A DNA stretch of 64,000 nt from Antedon mediterranea (Eukaryota > Echinodermata > Crinoidea > Comatulida > Antedonidae). Both the position numbers and the translations under genes were made by a program. Positions 20,170-29,100 of the stretch are shown here, piece by piece; the first letter of the stretch is position 1, and each line of letters opens with the position of its first letter. The notes under the pieces are model-generated. The model ran no database searches. It worked only from the letters and a program-made list of their open reading frames with translations, and was not told where the DNA came from. The stretch is taken from NCBI RefSeq assembly GCF_964355755.1, contig NC_092680.1:12627001-12691000 (forward strand), given 5' to 3'.

Positions 20170-23100
20170 CTGAAGAAAAAATATTACTGTAAGTTATGAA
20201 CATTTTAGTTGTGTTCATCAAGAAGCAAGTTTAAAACTTTATTTGGAACATGGCCTACATTAGTGAAGATTGTAAATACAAATACAAAGTTGTCTATAGC
20301 AAATTCCTTTGTGGACTTCATTTCTAAAATTAATACTTTTTCGCTTATATATCGGATGTGGTAAGTATAGTTTGGCTGAACTCGGTCTCGAACTTGATTC
20401 GAGGAATATTGTATGTCTTTCATTCACTCTACTCCGAAATTGTGGGTGCCGTTATTGTTGTAAGTGGTGAGGACAGCTAAATGCGCACAAGTATTCGCTC
20501 TGCTTTGGTGGAGACAAACTAAGGGTTTGTTTGCGTCCACATTTTTTAATAATAAAGAAATGTGTTATTGTATTCCTTATAATGGTGTAATTTAAACAAA
20601 CATTCTCAGTAAATCTCAATTGAGATAAAATGAATAATGATTTTAATTGCTCACGGTACTGTAAAAAATCAATTAATTTTGAGAAGGGATGATGATGAGT
20701 GATTTAGATATACTTGCAAATATTTGATCTAGAAATACTGTCAGATCTTCCCCTGCTGTATTCTGGAGCGCAACAAAATAGACATTTAAAAAACAAAACC
20801 GTTGTCGTGACTTCACAGTGGGTAAGTCACACAACTCTCGGCTTATATAACATAAAACAATGAGACATGCAAGGAGCAAGCAAGTATAGGTCGATAACAT
20901 CAACTGCATTAAGCAAGAGTACAACAAACCGACAAGTATCTGCACACAATTGAATTGCTATGAAATTAGAAATAACATGAAAGAAAACAGTAGCTTATTG
21001 CGTATTTTTATTACAGTACTTACATATGAGAGAAAATAGTTTGTATTTTGGTTGATCAATCAGTTCTTCCACTTTCAATGTTTCAAAGTAAATATGAACT
21101 CGGGCAACATTATTTCTAAAAAAATATAGAAACATTTTAATGGTAAAGTATTTTAACGTAGATTGTATATTGTTGTATGGTTGGTGACAAATGTGAATAT
21201 AGTTTTGTTGAAAATTCTATTGAAATATTTCCAAATATAAAATCCTTAAATTTATTCCAATGATATGTTAATATCTAAACTATGATGATGACATATGTTA
21301 AATACCTGTACCGTTACCTGATAAATTCTGCAGTCAATTCTAATCTGTCGTTTTCTTGTATCAACACTTCCAACTTGTTGACAAACAGATCGTTTATATA
21401 TACATACTGGTCTTTATAAATGACATCAAACATGTAATCATAAACCTGTTCACCCATCGTGTTGTTCCAGCCTTCAAGATCATCAACCTGAGCACCACAC
21501 ATATTCAGCTCACTTCTTAATTCTACATCTTGACCAAATTCCCCAATGTAATATTCAGTTATATTTTTTATTTTGAAGTAAATCGACGAATTATACTCAG
21601 TTGAATACTGGGGATCGGTATATACAGAGTCTAGGAATATTTTATTGTAAATATCCAATATAATGGTGTATTTAATACTGTATGTAAACTCGTAGAGGTA
21701 CGTAAACAATGATGAACAATTCAACAGGTCATTGTGGCCGAATTGGTATTCTGGTTTTACTGTGTCCATGGCATCTCTTGTAGTATTTAGAAAGTAAAAG
21801 TACAGATCATGCAAATCTTTCTCGTATACGTCATATGAAGTAAGTAGACTGAAATAAGTAAACCAAATGATTACTAAATCGTATCTCTGATTCGTTCAAA
21901 ATATGATTTGTTATTTGGTCATTGACAAAGAAGTTTTTTAGTGTTGATGAGAGTTTATTGGATTTTCCAACATTTTTCACTAAGACTGGTTATAAGGTTT
22001 ATCACAAATAGCGTGCGCGACGCATGTTTGGAAGGGTTTTAGAGCAAACGTAACTACGCGTACGTACATGATTTCTTGTTTGTACGTACGCGTTGTGACG
22101 TTTGCTCCCAAACCCTTTCCATTATGCAATGTGCAATGACGTTCCTCGTGAAATCAAGCTATTTGCGATAAACCGTATCGACAATGTCTCTGTCTCTGAC
22201 TACACCTCCGTGCTGGATCATGCAAGATAGACCCATGCACATCCAGGGGTCTACTTTATATTGATTCCCATCAATTTAACTAATTTACAAACCTGATATA
22301 ATATCCTAAAGCCATTGCCATCATTTCTAAATCTTCTGCCACATGCATTATATCTGCTACACCACTCGATGGATAAGCACTGAACGACATCGACGTTTTG
22401 TACACCTCTTGTATACATTCCTCCGGACAATCACATATTTCATTTCTCATACATGAAAAAATGGCTGAAACACAAATTATTTTAAACATTCGAAAAATAA
22501 ACTTGTGGAACCATTGCATTGTTTAGTAATTTTATACACAGTGAACATTTGTTATGGATGTGATGCAATAAATAAATACCTGTCGTTTTATGGGTTGGTA
22601 GTTATACAGATTGTAGGTCTATGCATATATTATTTAATGCGATGAATGTTTTGAATACTTACAGTAACTATGGTGATAACATTCAGATATTTGCTTTGGT
22701 GAACAAAATGAGATATTTCGCCCTGAAATAAGGAATTAAAAAAATAATGGAATTTAACGTTGTGAGAGTAATGAAATGTTTTAAGATGGATACAACTTGA
22801 ATATCAAACCCAGCTGAAGATACATGTTTTAGCGTATAATCAAATTAGAAGGATGATTGCAATACTATAGTCACGTGAATTTCTCTCTTTAAATTAGATG
22901 GAATTTTTGGCCGGTTTCATCAACATTGTTATTGTTATCGTTATTGTATTCTGAATTTATTTCGGCTTTAATTTAATCAAATATTTTTTAATGTAGTAAA
23001 TAGAAGTAACTATTTATTTATTTCACCTGGTAAATAATAATTTCTGCACGAGCAATTTTGAACCATAAACTCTGATTCACATTCCATAAGACATTTATTC

Positions 23101-26100
23101 TGTGTATAAGGTTCACTTAAATACTTAAGCAAACGAGCGCCCTCTTCAACACATTCACCATATGGTTTAGGTAGATTAATAGTCTGTGGAAACAAATAGA
23201 GAGAAATGGTTACAACCATGGAGTAGAGAGAAATGGTTAAACCATGGAAGAAACATGGTTTAACAGTAAATAAATTAATTGGATGTCAATCAAAGCAAAC
23301 CGTTTGAGGGCGCAAAATTCCTTATAAATTTCAATCAATCAATTTCATTTATTTTAGTAATATTTTATCCATGTCAAAAAACAAAAAAAGAAAAAAATAA
23401 ATATATATATACACACCATCTATAATACATATTTTGGTTATAGAGCATATGTTTGCAAACACAAGCAACAAGAATATCACAACTATTCAACATACGTTGT
23501 ATGGAACTATAAATAGATTTTTGCATATACTATATAAAAGAATGGACGCCATGTTCAATAAACATCACTTTTTGTCTCAATGCTTATGGATTTTAATAGG
23601 TTGAATTGAATCGCATTACCTTAGATTTTCTAATTGCAATTTGTGTTTGCGTTCCTGGTGAAACATCAATACCAGAAGATTCTAAATCCGGAATGTCATT
23701 TTTGTTTGTCACTGAAATTCTAAATCCTATATTTTCTCTCGGAGCTGAATAATATTCGTATTGCTCTACATTTAAAATCAATGTTAACCCGTACGTCGTG
23801 CCTGAATATAAAACAAAATGTACATGTATTTAATATTTTACTGAATGAATTTGATTCATATTATGCCTCACAGATTCTGGAACATGAAACTGAACTGTCC
23901 GAATTTAGTCCGCAGAAAAACAGATATGTTTTCTGGATGGTACTGTAAACGTTTACATGCAATACATACATTATTAGATGTATATTTTTTAATAAACAAC
24001 GTTAAAAATGTTTTGATCATTTAATAATGTCGGCGCAAATCATGGAACGCCTTAATACGTCTCTTTTTTAGTGTAGCGGTTATACAGCGGCCGAAATGAG
24101 CGGTAAAAATAAACGGCGCCTGAAATCAACGGCCGCCAATATGAATCTTACCGGTTCCATTGATAAGGTTACTAGATGGCGGGACAAATCTGTAGCATAG
24201 ACCATAATTCGTTATCGTTTTCTTAAAGTCATCAGCTGTACATGGTTCTCCATTAAAATAGCATCTAGTAACACACAACAAAAAGTCAATTGTTACAAAC
24301 GAAGACGAATTAGAATAGAACAGTCAATCTTATACAGCGAATAAAATATTTTGACAATTCAAAACATAAACAAAATGTAATTAAATTGTATAAACATGCT
24401 ATTAGTAGTGCGATCAAAGACACTAAAGAGAAAAAAAAATTGGGACTCAGTATCACTTACACCCTCAGCATAGATTCAATACGATGTCCGCTTCGTTCAA
24501 TAAATGTCTTGACGTCACCGCCGCCTGGGAACTCATCTTCGAACTCTAATGGAGATTCATGACTTTCTTTTATGAAACTGACTGAAGGAAACAGTGTTTT
24601 AAGATACCATAGCCCGTTAAAGTAATAGTTCGTAAGACCACCAAAGTCTTTCAATACGCTTGTTGCTCTAAAAAAGAAGGTCACTATTAGGATTTCCTCC
24701 AAAAAAAAAGCGCGGAAATAAATGGAGTCTATGGATAGCAACGGAGGTAGCAAAGTACAACTAGGCGTATACCTAGACATGTTTCTAACTTGAATGTCAA
24801 CAATCAATTAGATAGTGACCAGCTGCAACATCCGGTAAAACGAAACGAAGGGAGTGTTTAAGTTTAATATTGTGTTCAAATAATCGAAAAAGTTTTCTTC
24901 TTCTGTCAGAAATAGAAACATACTTTTCTTAAGATACTTCTTTTTATGATCACTTGAACGTAAAAATGAGTACAATACCTGAACATGTTTGCACTGCAAA
25001 TGACCACGTTGGGAAATTCCTGTGGTCCTCTATACTTCTGCTGAAATTTAGTGTTTTTGTTTCAAACTCCAAGTACACATTAACAGAAGAGAACACTTGA
25101 TATGTTAGAGTTACAAAGGAAACACACAACACCACCGTCCACAAAAGTCTGTAAACAAGTACATGAATGCCAATAAATAAATTATGGTAATTAGAAAGCA
25201 TTTCTAACTAAAACCAAGAACACGTTGGTGAGTGTGATAAGTCAAAACGAATTAAAGACAGAAGTTTCTCCTTAAAGATGTATTGTCCCCCTGAAAAAAA
25301 AAATTTTTTCCAATATTTTTGTTGAATAGGCCATTTTAATTGCACATAAAAGTTATTCACTTTGACCTCAATTTGGATTGAAAAAAATAATTTTTTACAC
25401 GGGAAAATCGCAATTTAATGCAAAAATTAACCAACCGGAAGCTATTTGTCTGGAAGACAAATGTGTTCCGGTTTAATTTAACCCTTGACCTGAGTTAGCT
25501 CATAAATATTCATATTGTATGGATACATCGTGTGGATGATGATGCTTTCCAAATCAACAGCCAACAACAACGATAGCAATGCATGCGTGCGAGAGAGTCG
25601 AGTAGTGATGCGAGACGAATCTTGAAGAAAACACGAAAACTATAGCTAGCAGAATGCTAAGTTAGAATTACAGTTGGTAACTTTGATGTTGAATCTTATT
25701 CATTTAGGTGAGTTTTTGTTTCGCTAACAGGAGAGGGCTAGCTAGGCCTAGGCCCGAATTTGCTGCTACTGTACTACTAGTCTACTACTACTACTAGCAC
25801 TGACAGTCTCGAGTAGCCTAACTGCTGCCTACTTCTGTCTCTAGAAGTAGAGTGTAGTAGGCCTAGGCAGTACACTGCTAGCTAGGGCTACAGTAGACCA
25901 CCACCAGAAGGGATGTATTTTTGTTTTAATCATGATGAATTGGTTTAATTTTTAAAGATTTCAACTATCTATTCGGCAGTGAAAATAAAAAAAATAAAAA
26001 ATATCTAAATAATATTGTTTTGGATGTTTTACTGATGCAATATTTTAAAAATATTTTCTGTATCAAATGCAATAGGTTCAAATTAACATTTCGCAAATAA

Positions 26101-29100
26101 ACATTTTATGCAGATATTTTGACACAAATTTCTTTTTTTTTTAGGTTGATTGATTGAACAATAAGAGCAAGTAGTGAGAAACATAAAATGTATCGTACAG
26201 TGGCAACATTCACAATTTATTGAAACGTTTCTTACTATTAAAATGACACTTTGTAATGGATGTGAGCGATCTTAGAAGATTATAGCTGTCGTGATTACTG
26301 CCACAATCAACACATTGATAATTAGTAGACAAATTGACACAAAAAACAATACAGGAATTCAATAAGATATACTGTATATATATATTTTATTAACTCCTTT
26401 TGCACTGTAATATTTACAGTAAAATTATGTGTAAGTAAATTTGAAGAATTTATCCTGTGTACTGTTGTAGTAGTTTTTTTTTATTTATTGAATGTTATGT
26501 TTACAAAATAATATACTGTACATATAATACAAAAAAAATTATACAATATTTTACAAGCTGGACAAGAACATATTGGCCGAATGCAGCAGGAGAGTCAGAA
26601 ATATTTTTCCTGCAATATCCAATCATATTCCAATACCGAGTCTATCATTGTTGTCTTTGGGTGACCTCTGTTCCAGTCTTCATCAGCTCAACGTCTTTAA
26701 AAAAAGTAAAAGCAAAGTATGAAAATCTGGAAAAAATAGATCATGCATATTTAGTGCAAAATTGGGCTAGTGAAATTGCTTACTTTGACATAGTCAAATA
26801 AGTATATTGTACTACCTTTCTATGGTAATTAAAACACATTACTTATAATGTTATAACTTATAAAAAGAGAAAATAAATATTTGACTTACTAATACTACAG
26901 TACAGAGAACATTTGTTTGTGTTGTAAAATGGCTAAGCTGGCTTTTCCCCTCTGTCTACTTGTACAGTGCTGCTGGAAGGTTCTCAATTTCAGGCTTGTA
27001 TTGCAACCATTTTCCCTGAAAAATGTTTTGTTTTATTTTTATCATAAAAATTAGTTAAACAAGCTTCAACTAGTAAATATATATGGTACAGCAAGCTGGC
27101 TGTATTTTCGGAATGTAGCTAAGATTGATTTTTTTTTTTTTTTAATTTTTTTTATTTCATTTCATCACATACATAATACAAAATTAATATATAAAGGCAA
27201 CGTAACTATTAAAACGATATAATAATACTCTCTCAAAAATAAGAGAGTAATGAAAATAAAGAAAAAAAAAATAATGTAGCGCAAAAATACACTTAATAAT
27301 AATCATTTTGCTAATAATATGGTTGCCTTGTATTTTTGGTAAATGTGAAATAAATGATTATAATTAAGTAATTGTTTTTTGATTTTGCAACTAAATATGT
27401 ACCACTTTGTAATTAAAATTAAAATGTTTGCATCACTGTGTGTTTTTCCAAAACCAAAACATATACTTTCTTTGGTGATAATTAAGTTATTGTTGATATT
27501 TCGATACATATATTGTTTTACATTTTCCCAAATGTTCTTTACCAGATCACATTCAAAGAACATATGTAGCAGCGTTTCCTGCTTTTCCTTGCAAAAACTA
27601 CACATTGGTGAATCGACCTTTGACATCTTAAAGAGCATTGTATTTGTATAAATTATACGATGAATAAATTTAAATTGAACATTTTTTAGCTTAGTGTCAT
27701 TTGTACAGGCGTGTAAATTTGAGAAAAGGTTTTTCCAATTAAGTTTGTTGTCAAACTCCTTTTCCCATTTGGATTCAATTCCAATTGGCTCTTCAACATT
27801 TTTTAATATAATGTGTTTATAGACATAATGACAATTTCTCGTTTTCACAGAAATGAATGTCTGTAATTTGGATTCAACTTCATTAGTTGTGTTTATACCT
27901 TGTTCAATTAATTTCTGTTTCCAGAGCTTTGGAATTGAATTTACAATCTGGTGATATAATAAGAAGTCTGGTTTAAAATTATATTTTTGGTTAAATTCGT
28001 CTAGTTCTAATATTTTCCCTTCTTTGTTCACGATATCTTTTACATAGTTTACATTTTTAACCAACCAATTTTTTTCAACTTTAAATTCTCTTTTATCAAA
28101 ACATGAGTTGTTCCATAAAGATTGATTTAAGATGTCCTCTATCGTATACGGTTCTACAAAATTGTATTCACTCCACGCAGAGAGTATATCTTTATGGAAC
28201 CTTTCAAATTGTTTTAATATTTTTGAAGATTTAGAAAAGTTGGTTTCGAAAACAATATTTCCTCCAACCTCTTTAATCTTACTTTTTAAAAACACTTTCC
28301 ACTTGGATTGATTTCCATCAAGATATCTTTTCACCCAACATGATTTGAGAGATGTACAGTAACTCTTAATATGGGGAATTTTTAACCCTCCTTCGTCAAA
28401 ATTGTTAAGCATGACTTTTCTTTTGACTTTATCGGGTTTTCCGTTCCATATAAATTTAAAAATTTTACTTTGAATATCTTGAAGGAAACAATCGGGTGGG
28501 TCTGGTAAATTTGAGAAAACATACGTGAATATCGGTAGCTAAGATTGATGGCATATAGCCTAGGCCAGCCTATGAAGAGTACAATGTATAGGGCCTAGCT
28601 GGGCATCTTCTGCATGGACCCGATTGTCACAGTCTGCTTGCTACTAGCCTAGTAATATGCAGCAGCATGTATTAATTATTCTAGGCCTAGCCCTGAACTG
28701 AAAAAATCCCACGCTAAGTTAATTAATTTACCTTCCTGTTATTATTGCGTTATATATAATATTATTATATTTAAAATAACCGTCTAGGCCTACTTACCGA
28801 CAAATTAACAGCTCAGCTTTACATATTTATACGATCAGGCCAGGGAAAAACCCACAGTCGAGTCGCGTCGATCTCTGGTGGTGGTGTTGTTGTACATACA
28901 ACGTACATCGTCCATTGTTAGATCAGATCTCTGCTGTGTGGATGCTCATTAACATATCATGCATATGTATGAGTTAGCTATACCGGCCTAATTTCTGAGC
29001 CGATGAGTTCGAAAAAATGGTAAACTTATTTTGATTTTTTTATAAGCGAAATCAATTTTTTTTTCGGATTTTTTTTCGGTGGAAGTGAATAACTTTATGT

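Noticed and set aside
26457-26801. Open frames inside the TTAA-flanked element as a transposase remnant
   Set aside because: Neither plus- nor minus-strand translations show THAP, DDE or other transposase motifs I can recognise.
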